This document shows, piece after piece, positions 1 through 14,000 of a stretch of 64,000 nucleotides of DNA. Numbering within the stretch: the first letter of the stretch is position 1; each line of letters opens with the position of its first letter. The stretch comes from Sceloporus undulatus (lineage: Eukaryota; Chordata; Lepidosauria; Squamata; Phrynosomatidae). Below the pieces are notes generated by a model that was not told where the DNA came from, searched no databases, and was given only the letters and a program-made list of their open reading frames with translations. The stretch is taken from NCBI RefSeq assembly GCF_019175285.1, contig NC_056524.1, positions 231,898,894 through 231,962,893 on the forward strand, read 5' to 3'. A program made the position numbers and the translations under genes.

Positions 1-611
1 ATCATCATCATCATCATCTTTGGAATATACTGTGCACTGCTAGCTCTGGTGCAGATAGCTTTGGAATGGTTACTGCCTCCAACAGGTTCACTGGCCCATT
101 CCTCCCCTTACTTCACTTCCTCCCTCACCTCTCAAATGTCACTAGTGACAAAATCAAGATGTCCAAGTCTGGGCTCTGAAATCTCAAAGCCTGATATCCC
201 GATCTAGCTACCCTACAGTGAATCCAGCTTCAATTGCCCCACAATTCCTTTCAAGATCTCCTACAACTTTACCAGGCTCCCCTTCTCTCCAGATATCATG
301 ATACCGCCAGCAGCAGAGCAGCAATGACAGATGAGCTTTCCACAGTATGGGAGACATACCCATCCCCCCTTGCCTGAAAACATTTCTCTTCATGGACAGA
401 GAGGGAAGGCCATAGTGACCAACAGATGTTAGCTGGCATTTCATTTTCAGTGATTCGTTTTCATTTGTCTTTTGCACAGCTTTATAATTAATGGAGACTC
501 TTCCCTATTTATTCTCGTATTCAAAGTACCTGACCTTCATGTTCTTCATTTTGTTGTGAAGGAGGAAATGAAATCTGATTTGACTTCCTCTTCTGTGGTC
601 CTCTGCCTTAC
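1..611. other. AP1S3 intron 4, partial
   Basis: Starts with a short (ATC)n run at 1-17. I searched the minus strand for an acceptor followed by about 11 codons and a stop resembling the AP1S3 C-terminus and saw none. No repeat family recognised. Confidence 0.5.
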
Positions 612-749
612 CTCTTGTAACATGTCAGCGTCTTCTATTGCTTTCACTGCAGACTTTTTGGATGTTTCTTGGATTTCTCCTCCCATTAGAAACTCATCAA
701 GAATAAAGTAGGCCTTTTCAAAATTGAAAATAATATCCAGCTCACATAC
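612..749 (-). CDS. AP1S3: AP1S3 coding exon 4 (residues 98-143)
   Basis: 138 bp, 46 codons, between acceptor ACTAG and donor GTAAG. Reads [20 protein letters not shown] then [20 protein letters not shown] and ADMLQE. The donor after CAAGAG shows that a further exon follows, outside the window. Confidence 0.95.
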
Positions 750-3700
750 CTAGTAAAGTTTACAGAAAGAAATATTCAGATGTGAAATGACAGCACTGGG
801 TGTAGTAACATGGGTAGGCTCATTACAAAATTGCTGCATGTGTGCACCCTTGTGGCAGACAATGAACAAGGGAAATGCAAGAGTGAATGTCATTAAGTTC
901 AGGAACTTAAAGATGTAAAACAGCTTAAGGCACTATGTGACATTCCAACCACACTTTGACTCCTTAATTATATGTGGCAGAAAACAGATCCCACTAAAAT
1001 CAGTGGGCTTTACTTATGAGCAGGCTAAAAGATGGTTGCACTGTACGCGATTCTCCTAGGACTATGTACTTACACACTTCAAACTCTCATGAACCTTGTA
1101 TTTTCAAAGCAAAATTGACCAATGCAACAACACAAGAAGCAACATTCTTGGTTTAATGAAGACTAGAAGGGATGTATCAATAATACTAATACTAACACTA
1201 AGGCCTTGTCTGCACTGGCTAGGATACTCTAGGGACACCTGAAGTATCCTAGCCCCCCAGCTCCCTTGACCAGCTCCTGTTACCTTGGCCTCCATTTCTG
1301 CACCAGCCTGGCTGTCTGCACAGGCATCCCACTGAGCTGCCCATGCATCCACCACCACAGCCACAGGTTGTTCACTTCTAAGGTAAGAATGAAGTGCCCA
1401 GCAGTGGTCAAATGGCTGGGCACCTCATTCTGACCTTGGAAAGAGTGACCCACAGTGGCAGTGAAAATATTGGGAGGCCCAGATGGACACCCATGGAGAC
1501 AGCCATGGTGGCATGGGAATGGGGGGCTCCAGACCTTCCAGGAAGATCTAGAGCAGAACATGCATGCTATTTAACTCAATTTTAAGGTTGGCATAGCCTG
1601 GTTCTGGTGTGGAACCTACCAAGCATCATTTGGACTACTCACATCAGAAGTGGGATTGCGGGGGGGGGGGGGGGGGTTGTTCAAATAGGATGATGCCAGA
1701 ATGGGGAGGGGGTTCTGATGGGACCTTTAGCCCATGCAGACAAAGCCCAAGAGATGGGTGGGTGTCTCTACATGGATTCCAGATGGTAGGATTTTCTGTT
1801 CACCTTCTGTTCTTGAGTAGGAGTATGGCCCTTGAGGTCTCTTCCAACTCTATGGACCTTATCACACTAGCAAAATCCCATTCAGAAATGGGATCTAAAT
1901 CAGATTTAAATTAGAAAAAAACTGCAAATGTAGGAAGTTTTTGACACAACATCCCTGCAAACGTGAAATAATGCAAAAATAAAGTGAACGTAAAGGGGAC
2001 AAAAATGGCAGCTTTTTATTTTCGGAACTCCCCAAAAGTAAAAAGCTGCCATGTTTGTCCCTTTTACATTTGCTTTATTTTTGCGTTATTTCATGTTTGC
2101 AGGAAATTTCCCGCATTTGCAGTTTTTTTTCTAATTTAAATCTGCTTTAGATCTTGTTTCTGAATGCGATTCTATGTTTCAAGTTCTGTCAGCTGCCACC
2201 ACCCATTAATGGCCTCCATAACATTCAGTGACTTAGTGGTCTATTTTGCACTTTTCCTGTCACTAACTTTGCAGTATAGCTCAATGGAAGGTGCCTCCAT
2301 GAATATGGTGCCTTGTTAATGTAAGATGTGCTTGCTTAGACTAAAAGCTTCCCTTAAAAGGTCTCCTCTTTTCCACTCTCTGTTTGCATGCCTTTACTTG
2401 GTATCTGTGATTATATGATTCTCAGCTCCCTTGGGAAGAGAAGAAGTCTATGAAAAGTCAGAGGTGGGAAAAGGGCAAAATAAATGTATCAGTGGCTTCC
2501 TACTAAGGCACTGATCTTAGGGGTATCCATTAGTGGGTGGTAGCAGAATTGGGGGAACCCCCCTCCTACTGAAGAGCAGAAAATGAGAAGAAAAACCTAA
2601 TACCAACCCTAGTGCCAGATTCAAGTTGAAAGAAGTTTTGAGAGAAAGTATTCCAGTGGTGGGCAGAACCAAAGGCTGAGACCAAAAATTCTAGTTTAAA
2701 GCTCTTGGTATCAGTAACTAAGCCTTAGGAGAGGCATTTTAACCTTTCAGTATGGGAAAACATGACACAAAAACATTGGAATACATTACATTTGGGTATT
2801 CATATGTTTTCCCCTTTCTCCCACAAACCTGCTATCCTAAAAAAAAAAATTCACAATGTATCTCAAGTCATTGTTGGGGACAGAATAAACAACATTTGAC
2901 ATCAAAAGGAAAAACAAAACAAAAAGACAGCTTTTTATAGTGCTTGGAGGGTGAGAGATACTTACATTTCCAAAATATCTGTCCAATAGCTCTACATAAC
3001 GATGGACAACCTCTAGGGCCAAAAGTTCATTATCTTCATCTTCTATTGCACAGCAGAAATATAAACTAGCATACCTAAAATGTATAAGTGAAAAATATGA
3101 GACTATCTGGATAATATTGATGCTACTTAGGCCCTGTACAGATCAGCCTAAAAGGCCAGCCTGGGGGCAGAGTCAGGGCATATCGTCCTGACAATGCATG
3201 CCTGACTCTGCCCCTCAGGGCACCCTAACACCGTGTGCCACTCCAGATGGCGTACGGTGTCATGGTGCACCTCTGGCACTGCATCCAGATGACATAGAGC
3301 TGAAGGAGTGCCTTACAGCTGCACTGCCATGGCTATGGCACCTTTTCGAGGGTGCAAAAAGGAACCGCTTTTTGTGGCTCCTTTTTGTGCCTTCGAAAGG
3401 CTGGATCAGGGCCACGCCCCCGATCTGGCTGAAGAAGGGGCAGCTAGATGCTGCCCCTTCAGGGCTGTTTGTACAGCCCCATAGTGCTTGATTCTGCGAT
3501 TGGTTATCCTGAAAGAACCATTTTCCCCAATTGATTTATGTATTATGAATGAATCTGAGAGGTGCACTTGATTAGTACTCGTGGCTTCTTTATCGGTGCT
3601 AATAAAAAAAAACAACAAGAAGAAGATAGGCATCATTTAAGATAGCCAGAGTTTAGAATTTAGTGCAATAATAAATAATGATAATGGAATCAAAAATAAA

Positions 3701-6700
3701 TGCTTGTCTTTCCAGGCAGACTTCTCTCACTGCTGTGTGACTCCCTACTTGTCAAAGCCATAACCCTGTGTAACCTGTTCTGAGCCATGACTCTGCGTGA
3801 GACAAAATGCAAGCCCTGCATACAAAAGGTCTGGGGTCAAGGTTCCCTGACATCTCCAAAGAAGACTTGGAAACGTTTCTGAATAAAACTCTGGAGAGTT
3901 GCTCTCATTTAGTTCACACAAGAATCCCTTCACTTGCATTGGGACACATTTCCATGGCCTTGCTGGTGGTGTAGACTATTCTTAACTATACAGACCAGTG
4001 GTCTTTTTGTAAGTACATTTCCTCATAAATAACAGTGCTAATTTTGTTTCTATCCTGTAATAGAATATGTACAGACTAATTTTACAGGCACCTCATATTG
4101 GGGATCATCCTACACCACATATAATATAATGTGTAACTTGCTCTGTGGAGCTGTTCTGCTCATACTATAACCCCAATGCAAACAAGACACGGCCTTTGGG
4201 TGTGGGGAGCAGGGCTTGCCTACTCATACATAGGGATTTAACCTTATTCTGAATATCCAAACGGGACTATTCTTCCACTCATGGTCTTTATAAAGTTTTG
4301 AAATTAAGCCAGTAGATATCCAAAAGATGAAAAGATTAAGTGAAAGAATCTAGAGAAGTTCCAGTGCACAAATTCCCATGAAATCACTAGAATTTGATCT
4401 CTTAATGAATATGCATTTATTTCACAAAACATGCTCTCTATGATAATTCTTTATTACATTTATTCCAATTAAATAATATAGAGCATCAAAATTTAAATAA
4501 AGTATCTGCATATTGGTATAGAATACATATGTTTCTTATAGGAGGTTGTCTTTAAATTATAGTAGTAGGTTTCAAGGAACACATACTTTCTTCAACTAAT
4601 TGCTGTGGTTCCTGCTGCCTTTATCTTTCAGCAGTAAGTAATACAAGTATTTTCTGAATGTAACTGCCATTCATTTTGTTTGCCAGTTCATCCAGCCAAG
4701 GCAGACAAGCTAGTCTTGATTTATAATCAAGCTGTCTTTTACGAATATCAAGTTTCTCAGAAAAATAAAGAAATTATTTTGGACTTTGTGCCACTCCTCT
4801 AAAATCTCATTGGAAGGAAGGATCATTTATGTAAAAAGATGATTTACGAAAACTACCCACACCTTTTGTAAACAAGCTTAAGGTCTTTCCAGTCAACAAA
4901 GCTGCTCATTTTTTGATTGCGAGCCAGAACAATCTGCACAATTTCTCGAGTGATCTTCTTTCGCTCTTTTTCAGGCAGTGTAATAAACCACTTTTGAAGT
5001 CTTAATTTCCCTTGTCGGCTGAAGAGCAGCATAAAGCGTATCTGGAGTAAAACAAAACAACTCAGTAATATGGAGACAAAGACAGAGATAGCTACCTCTC
5101 TTGAAAACTACCTTCATCTAAGGTCTGCCTTGGTGGGCATGCCCCTCCAGGTCAATGTAAGGTGGGCTGTATGTGAACCTCAGGGCCATTTTTGTGGTCC
5201 TTAAGCCTCCCTCCAGGCGCTCCAAAATGACCTCTATGGCACATGGAGGGCATGTCAACTGTTTGAAGGCCCTATGGGCTGGGCCCTCCAGGAGTCAAAA
5301 CAAAATTAGGAAAAACTAATTAAAAAATTAACCTCAAAATGTCCCGTAAGGGGGCTTTTAAAAAGGGGTATAGTGTGAGTGATACCCTCCAGGTTTTCCC
5401 AGAGGGGGTTAATGTGGCTCCTAGTCTTCCAGAATTATCCATACCCGATGTAAGGCTTGACCATAGTTTAAGCCATAGCAAGTTTCAGTTTCCAAGCTCT
5501 TCCCTTTCTCCTCCTCCTTCTCCAGTGCAGTGACAAGGATTTTGCTTCTGTTTTTCATGAATCACAGAATTCCCTGTTGTCTGAACTTGGAGATAGTGTG
5601 GTAAAGCTAACTATGGCCCGGTACAAACGGGCCCTAAACAACGCCCTCATCACATGCTAGGATTGCCTTGGGGCAGAGCGCTTACATACCCCACAACCCT
5701 AGCATGTGACTAGTGCATCATAGCTGCACAGCGCCGTACAGATGGCACGTGTAGCGATGACGTCTCTGCTGTGCTGCATCCAAATGGAGCAGTGCAGCAG
5801 CGATGTGTATGTGCCACCCCAGGCTGCTTGTGGTGGCGCAAAAAGGAGCCACTTTTTAGCGCTCCTTTTTTGCTATGCAGTGGCACTGCACAATTTGGTT
5901 GCTGCAACGCTACTGCGCAGCAATGAAAGGCATCCCCAGCTTGCCCTTTTGGGCCCATTTGTACCGGGCCTATGGCTAGCAAGAATAACGTTCAAGTTCT
6001 GACCATGGATAGTGAGTCTACTTTGTTTACACTAAGTATAACTAAGATTAATCACCATTTAGTTTTCAGATGATATGTTAAACTGTGATTAAATCTAAAA
6101 CAGAACTAGAAGTTCATCATCTCCTCTTTACAGTCATGGTGGTGGTGGTGGAGGAGGAGGAAAGACTCCCTGCAAGTTCATGTGAGCCTGCCTCACTTCT
6201 TTCACCATGGTAAATGGGTTTGCAGGTTAGGTCAACCAGACCTGGATGAGGTTACACTCCGCCAAAAGACTGTGTTCACAGCTTGCGGGTGCTTCTGGAT
6301 CTATCACGTCAAATGACAGCTCAGATAGATGTGACAGCCAGGAGTGCTTACTATAAGTTTGGCTGTTATGCCAGCTATGCCCCTAAAGATGGAGCTGGAA
6401 GACCCAAAGATGGAAATGCAAGCACTGCTAACCTCAAGGCTGGATGTCTGAAAAGTGCTGAAATGTGTCTGTACCAAGTACAGAAACTCCAGTTGGTTTA
6501 AAACATGGCAGCCAGATTGTACATCTAAAAGTAATTACATCACACCATTATTAAAATCACTCCACTTGCTGCCAATTAGTTTCTAGGTAATGTACAAATA
6601 TGGTTTGGGTCCAGGTTACCCACAGCATCATCTTGTCCTATACAGGGCTGGCTCGTCCGTATAGGTGAACTAGGCAGCTGCCTAGGGCGCCAACCTCTAG

Positions 6701-9700
6701 GACGCCAGAGAGAGAAAGAGAGAGAGTGGCTTTAGCCTGAGGATCATAGAATCAGGCAAGCAAAGCAGTCAGCAGCACTGCCAGCCTCTGAGTAGCAGGA
6801 AGAGAGGGCTGCTTGAAGCTGGAAGGAGGCAAGAAGTTTGCTGCGCTCTGCAACTCCTGGGCTGCATCCACACTGGAGAATTAACCCAGTTTGGCACTGC
6901 TTTACCTCTTTCTGGCTCAAGGCTATGGAATTCTGGGAGTTGGAGTGCCTCCCTTCTCCCTCCTTCCTTCTCTCTATCTTCTTTCCTTTCCCCTTCTTTC
7001 CTTCCTTCTCTCCTTTTCCTTCCTTCCTTCCTTCCCTCTTTCTTTTCTCCTGTCCCTCCCTCCTTCCCCCTTCCTTCTTGCCTTCCTTCCTTCTTTCCTA
7101 CCTCCCCCCTTTCTTCCCTCTTCTTTCTTTCTTTCCTTCCTTCCTTCCCCCCTCCCTCCTTCTCTTTGTTCCTTCCTTCCTCTCTCCTTCTCTCTCTCTC
7201 GCCAATTTCTCCCCCCCCCCCATAACTACTTCTCCTTCCCAGACTTTGGCCCTATTCCTTCCCTATCCACCCACTTTTGCCTCCCTTCCCACTCACTCAC
7301 CCTTTTCTCTGATTCCTAGACCCCATTGTTGTTGTTGTTGTTTGTTGCTGTGTGTCCTCAAGTCCTTTCTGCCTCCTGGCCACCCTCTCTTGGGGTTTCC
7401 TTGGCAAGGTTTGTTCAGAGGAGGGTCACCATGGCCTTCCTCTGAGGCTGAGAGAGTGTGATGCCTCCAGCTGGGATTTGAACCCAGAGCCATAATCCAG
7501 CGCTCAAACAACTAGTCCACACTGGCTCCAACAACCCACTTTAAAAGCTTGGTCTTCTTCCCAGGGTGTCCAGATGCCTTCACCGCAAAAGAAGGCACCA
7601 CAAAATGGAAGACATTCAAGAAAAAGAGAGGACAGGACTCAAGAAAAGCTCAAAACACTCCTAGAAATGTAAATGCATGCTTCTTAGCCATGCTCAAAAT
7701 GGAGGATGTTTTAGAAAACCTCCTGGACAGAAGGTTGGAATGGAGGACATGTCCTGGAAGAGGAGGTCTGCCCTGCCCTGAGGCAAACCTACCATGGGGT
7801 TTTCTTGGAAATATGAGTTCAGAGAAGCTTTGCCATGGCCTTCCTCTGAGGCTGAGAGAGTGTGGCTTGCCCACTCTTGGTGGTGTTATTGTTGTTGTTG
7901 TTGTTGTTGTTATTATTATTAATATTATAGTTTATTTCTAAAGCGCTGTAAATGGTGTGCCTACTGTGTGTCTTTTTTTTCTGACCCTGGAGCCATTCCC
8001 ATCCTTGTTTCATAGGCTGCATCTACACTGCAGAAATAATTCAATTGGACACCACTTTAACTGTCCTGGCTCCATGCTATGGAATCCTGGGATTTGGATT
8101 TTTGGAGGAGAATTCGCCTTCTCAGTCAGAGAGCAGTGGAGCCACAACTAGGATTGCCATAGGTCAGGACCTGCAAACCGGGAAAATGTAGGACAACATT
8201 TTCAAATGTAGGACACTTTTTATTTATTTATTTATTTATTTTTATTTATTTTTTTACATGGAGGACACATGTAAATATAAATGCATGTTTCTTAGGCATG
8301 ATCAAAATGGAAGACATTTTGGCATTATTCCTAGGCAGATGGCAGAAATGTAAAATAAAAATTGTGCAAATAGCCACTCACCTCCTCTCCTCCTCTTCAT
8401 ACTTGGTGCCAAATCGCGCCAGGAAATGGCCCATTCTCCTCCCCCTGGCCGAGAGCCAGAGGCTCTCAGTGCTCCTCCTCCTCTTCTGAAGCTGCCTCCT
8501 TCTCTGAAGCTTCCTGAGGCTGGCCAATAGGAGACTGGGGCTAGAAACAGCCCCGCCCCTGCTGTCTTCCTATTGGCCAGCCAACCTGATGGAGAGGAGC
8601 TGCTGCCAAACTGCGCGCGTGCTCGCGTGGAAGCGCAGCGCATGCAAACCACAGCCAGCCACCGCCCAGGCAACTGCAGCCCATGGAGGAGGCGGAGGAG
8701 GAGGAGGTGGGTGGCCGGCTGGCGCTGTGCAAACTAGCGCGGCGCGCACGTGCTAACACATGGCACGCGCAAGCCGCAGCCATTCGCGGCCCGCACAGCT
8801 GCCTTGGGCGGTGCAGCAGCCGCCGCGGTCCACCCAGAAGGTGGAGCGCGGAGGAGGAGGTGGTGGGTGGCCGACTGACCGGCCACATTAATGGCCTCTG
8901 CCTGGGGCAATGGCCGCATCGGCAGGCCAGGCCCCAGAGCCAGCTCCAGAGGCAGGATTTGGCGGGAACCGGGACGTGACCGTACCAGTACCACCAAAAC
9001 CGTGCATGCCCTGCCTACCGGCAGGATATGACAACCCTAGCCACAACAAACTACAAATCCCAGGGCTCCATAGCATGGAACCAGCAAGATGACCAGATGT
9101 CCTTTTTTTCTGGGGTATATTCTTACATTTTAGTCTTCTGTCCAGGAGGAATTCCAAAAATGTCCTCCCTTTTGAGCATCACTAAGAAGCATGAATTTAT
9201 ATTTATATGAGGGGCTTTAGCTTTTACTTAGTCATGTCCTCCATTTTACTTGAAAGACCTACATTTTTCAGTGCCTTGTCCTCCTTTGCAGTTAGAACAG
9301 CCGGTCACTGTGAGAGCCAAGGGCACCTAACGTGGTGTCAAACTGCATTAATTCTGCAGTGTGGCAGCAGCCCTGGTCCTCTCACCTGGTAACCCTACTG
9401 GTTTTCTTCTCTTTCTTGTGACAGCCTTTTCTGCCCCTTGGGTGAAGATTTTTAGTTTTTAGGGATCATAGATGGACCACTACTACCCCACAAATTCAAG
9501 GGGATGGGATCCAGAATTTTCCCACATCATTAGAATGAGTAATGCTTCCAGCTTGCAAAAGGAATATGTATGAATTAGTCTCCATTCCAAATATCTCAGC
9601 AATAAAAAAAAGTCTTTAACCTGCAAAAACCTAATTGGCTTTTTGACTAATTTTCAATACTGTGACAAGAGATTGGAACCTAAGTTTTATGTCATGTTTA

Positions 9701-10985
9701 GCTTTAACAAACGAAACTGCAGAAATCAAGGGGTGAAAATAATTATGACGGGCAACAGGGGTGCCAAAATATTTCTCGCCTAGGGTGGCAAAATACCTAG
9801 AGCCAGCCCTGCTCCTATACAATCTGCCCTGTACACTCAGGTCTTTTGGAAGACATTTATTCCAGTCATCCAGGACTAGGTTGGTGCCTGCCAGCCAGAA
9901 AACTTTTTCTTCAGTCACCCCTAGGCTGTGGAACAACCTGCCAGAAGAGATTTACCAACTGAATACACTGTCTGAATTTAAAACAACCTTAACGATCAAG
10001 TCATGCTCAAAGTTTTGCAGCAAAGACTCCAACTATACATGGAGTGACAGATCCTAGAGATGCAAGCTAGATTCAGGAAAAAAAGAGTCATTAGGGATCA
10101 GACTGCAAACATATGATGGATAATGGAGCCAACCAGAGAATTCCAAAAGAAAATCTACATGTGTTTTATTGACTACAGCAAAGCCTTTGACTGCAGAGAC
10201 CATGAAAAGCTATGAAATGCCCTCAAAGAAATGAGAGTGCCACTACACTTGATTGTCCTGATGCATGACCTGTACTCAGGGCAAGAGGCTGTCATCAGAA
10301 CTGAATATGGAGAAACAGAATAGTTTCCAATTGGCAAAGGGGTTAGGCAAGGCTGTATTATATTATCCTATTTATTCAACCAGACCCAGAGGCAGGAGGA
10401 GTGAAGATTGGAGGACAGAACATTAGCAACCTTAGACACACAGATGACAGAATATTACTAGCAGAAACCAGCAAAGACCTGAAGCAATTACTGAAGAAGG
10501 TCAAGGAAAAAAGTGCCAGGATAGACTTAATGGCACCTAAATGGCTTGCGTCCAGGGTACTTGGAGGACCGCCTCTCCCCATATAGTCCGCCCCGCACAC
10601 TCAGAACATCTGGGGCCAACCTGTTGGAGGTCCCTAAGTCTCGCTTTGTAACGACCTCACAGAGGGCCTTTACTATCTTTGCCCCCACTTTGTGGAACAA
10701 GCTTCCTGTACAGCTTCGTTCCTCTGCATCGTTACTTTCTTTTAAAAAAGATCTAAAAACTCACTTATTTCGGCTGGCATTCCCACCTTAGTAATTTTGT
10801 TTTTTGCCCCAATTACCTTAAAGTTGTTGTTCTATTCTTGCCCTGATATTTTGATTGCTTGTTTCCCGTCCCTACTCCTCTGACGATGTTTTAATTTTTA
10901 TATGTAATATTTTAACTTGTAATTTATTGTCTTCTATCTGTAAGCCGCCTTGATCACATCGTGGAAAGGCGGGGTATAAATAAAG

Positions 10986-11043
<58 letters not shown>

Positions 11044-14000
11044 NNNNNNNNNNATGTTGAACATTTAGAAAACAAAAATAATGGCCACAGAAGATCTGTT
11101 ATCTAGGAATTCATCCTAGATACCAAGAAAACTGAAACGGTCAAGGAGTTCCCATATCTTGAACCCAATATAGGCAGGTTACAGACCGCCGCTTTGCGGC
11201 AGTCTGCCGCCGCCGCCGCTTGCTCCATGCGGGAGCCGCAGCAGCCACACCGCGCGGCTCCCGCACGGACCGAAAAAGAAGCTCCAAAATGGAGCTTCTT
11301 TAAGCGACGCCTCTATGACGTCACGAGGCGCCAGGGGCGGACTCGCGACATCATAGACGCCGCGACACGTGCGGACACACAGCGTCCGATACGTAAATAT
11401 GGTGGCCGCCGTGTGGAACGGCCGCCGCCATATTGTACGTACAGAATACGTACTAGGGTTAGGGGGGTGCGGAAGCACCGCCCCTTCCTAACCCTAGTAC
11501 GTATTCATTACGTACTAAATGGCGGTGTGTAACCCGCCAAAGTTTGGAACAGACTCAAGAAATTAAAAGACTAGGATTGGGAAGGGCAGCGATGAAAGAA
11601 GTGGACAAGATTCTAAAGTGTAAAGATATCAATCTGAACACCAAAGTGAGGATTGTCCAAGCCATCATATTTCCCATCACCATGTACAGATGTGAGAGGT
11701 GGACAGTGAAGAAAGTCAACAGAAAGAAAATAAACTCAGTTTGAGATGTGGTGCTAGAGAAGAGGGCTGAAGATACTCAAACAAATGTGTTCTCAAACAG
11801 ATCAAAACTTAACTCTCCCTGGAAGAGAGTTGATGCTGTCATATTTTGGCCACATCAAGAGAAGGTATGAATCAATAGAAAAGATTATGATGCTAGGAAA
11901 GGTAGAAGCCAGTAGAAAGAGAGGAAGACCACATTCCAGATGGTTAGACTCAATCAGAGGCCACAGGCCTGAGCCCATAGGACCTGAGCAGAGCAGTGGA
12001 GGATAGGGGGTCTTGTATAGATGTCGCATCTATAGGGTCACCATAGGCGAAATCGACCTGAGGGCAGTTAACAAGTGTTATATATTAATTTTAACATGTT
12101 ATATGGTTTTTAACTGGTATATGTTGTATTTTAATCTGTTACTGTTCTCAACCTTGATCCATGGAGAGAGGCAGGTAAGACACAACAACAAGTCATTCTG
12201 ATCTAAAATGCCTATACAGTCGACCCTTCTTATAAACGGATTTTTTATAGACGGATTCAAGCATACACGGATTGAAAATGTTCCAAAAAAGTATAAATTT
12301 ACCTTGATTTTCCATTTTTTATAAGGGACACCATTTTGCTATGTCATTATATGTAATGGGACTTGAGCATACACGGATTTTGTTATACACGGGAGATCTT
12401 GGAACTAAACCTCAGCGTATAACAAGGGTCCACTGTATTTCACTTTGCCATCAGATCCCTATGCTTCTATCTGTTTTATTCTTTATGTATGCATTAGTTG
12501 AATGTATGGTCTCCTTCTTCTCCACTCAGGGCTATCCCTCAAGGCATGCTCTTTTACTCTCTGCTTTATCCTCACAACCACTCTATGAGATCAGTAACTC
12601 TAATAGGCCCAGAGTCACTCAGTGAGTTTCATGGTTCAGATGGGACTTGAACCTCAATCTCTCAAGTCCCAGCCTTAACACTGTAACCATAACACTGCAT
12701 TGGCTGTCTTCTAGCTGAAATGATTCTCAATAGAGAGGGAAACAAATGCTGCAAAGCAGGAAGGACAAAGGAAATAAAATCTTGTCAGCAGGAAAGATGT
12801 ATTAAATATAAGTCAGGTGATACTCATGTGAGCACTTTAAACAGTTACATTGATGACAGTTTGTTGTTGTTTTTATGAAGGTTTTGTTCAATTGCTGCTG
12901 GGACAACATAATGGGTTCCTGCCATCCCTTTTAACAAGCATGTAAACTGCTAGACAAAAACAGATAGTGGAAGGAACAACATTTTGATGACCTTTTGATG
13001 TTATGACAATATACACACAAAGTCCAAAGACAAAGCAACTATAGTCAAATTAAACAAGCATAGTCTAACATTCAAGACTTACATCAGGTATAAAATAGAT
13101 ACACGTATGTTTGGTTTATAAACCCAATGTAGGGACCTTAACCAGGCCCAACCAGTTATCTTCCTGATCATTGAAACACTGGATCACTGGATCTGATCAC
13201 TATTTGGGTTTGTTCATTTTCAGTTACATTTGGTTGCTTCCAGCCTGAGTCATGAATGACTTTCAAAAGGCTTTTGTCTTTACTAATACCCAATATCAAA
13301 CAACATTTAGAGAAGAAGGTCCTACAATGATCCTATCTAATCATGCCAGATGTGCCATAAAATAATATAGCATGTTGTAGATTCATAGAATCATAGAGTT
13401 GGAAGAGAGTGCAAGGGCCATCCAGTCCAACCCCCTGCCATGCAGGAAATTTCAATCAACGTATCCTTGACAGATGGCCATCCAGACTCTGTTTAAAGAC
13501 CTCTAAGGAAGAAGACTCCACTACATTCCAAGGAAGTGTGTTCCACTGTCGAACAGCCCCTCCTAATGCTGAGGTGGAATTTCTTTTCCTGTAGCTTGCC
13601 TCCACTGTTCCAGGTCCTAGTCCCCGGAGCAGCAGAAAACAAGCTTGCTCCCTCCTCAATGTGACATCCCTTCAAAGTATTTAAACAGGGCTATCATATC
13701 AACTCTTAACCTTCTCTTCTCCAGGCTAAACATCCCCAGCTCCCTAGGTCGTTCCTCATAGGGCATGGTTTCCAGACCCTTCACCATTTTGGTCACCCTC
13801 CTTTGGACACACTCCAGTTTTTCAACATCCTATTTAAATTGTGGTGCCCAGAACTGGACACAGTATTCCAGGTGGGGCCTGACCAGAGCAGAATAGAGTG
13901 GCACTAAGACTTCTCTTGATCTAGACACTATACAGTGTGCCTGCATTATACGCGGCTTTCAGAGGAAGGAGCAGCGCGTCCCATAAGGACGAATGTAGAG

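Larger units (their letters stand above)
8014..9374. mobile_element. CACTGCAGAAATAAT MITE, split by later insertions
   Basis: Left end AGGCTGCATCTACACTGCAG and right end CTGCAGTGTGGCAGCAGCCCT are inverted repeats of each other. Between them are the family's internal blocks (CATGCTATGGAATCCTGGGA; CCATAGCATGG). An uninterrupted relative lies at 62090-62321. This copy is broken by a hAT-type insertion (8149-9039) and by a second MITE (about 9085-9305). Confidence 0.75.
6643..9811. mobile_element. hAT-type DNA element inside an L2 LINE
   Basis: Ends CAGGGCTGGCTC and GAGCCAGCCCTG form terminal inverted repeats; flanks are GTCCTATA (6635-6642) and CTCCTATA (9812-9819), a 7-of-8 match to the 8-bp target duplication expected for hAT. 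The L2 reading resumes directly after it. No transposase found. The interior has been filled by later arrivals: a pyrimidine tract, SINE copies, the MITE 8014-9374 and others. Confidence 0.8.
10055..12065 (+). mobile_element. BovB LINE, split by an L2 copy and a MITE
   Basis: Plus-strand BovB pieces at 10055-10520, 11054-11176 and 11535-12065. Reverse-transcriptase phrases [20 protein letters not shown]-like, and the catalytic-region block with TDD in place of the usual ADD ([20 protein letters not shown]); then CFGHIKRR-like and [14 protein letters not shown] near the 3' end. Interrupted at about 10521-11053 by an L2-type 3' end plus gap and at 11177-11534 by a GC-rich MITE. Degenerate, with several breaks. 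Confidence 0.85.

Noticed and set aside
1-611. Last coding exon of AP1S3
   Set aside because: No acceptor followed by a short AP1S3-like C-terminus and stop was found; it is taken to lie beyond the left edge.
6838-7461. 207- and 142-codon open frames rich in Ser, Pro, Leu and Phe
   Set aside because: Read from a (CCTT)n-like polypyrimidine tract inside a hAT element; no gene structure.
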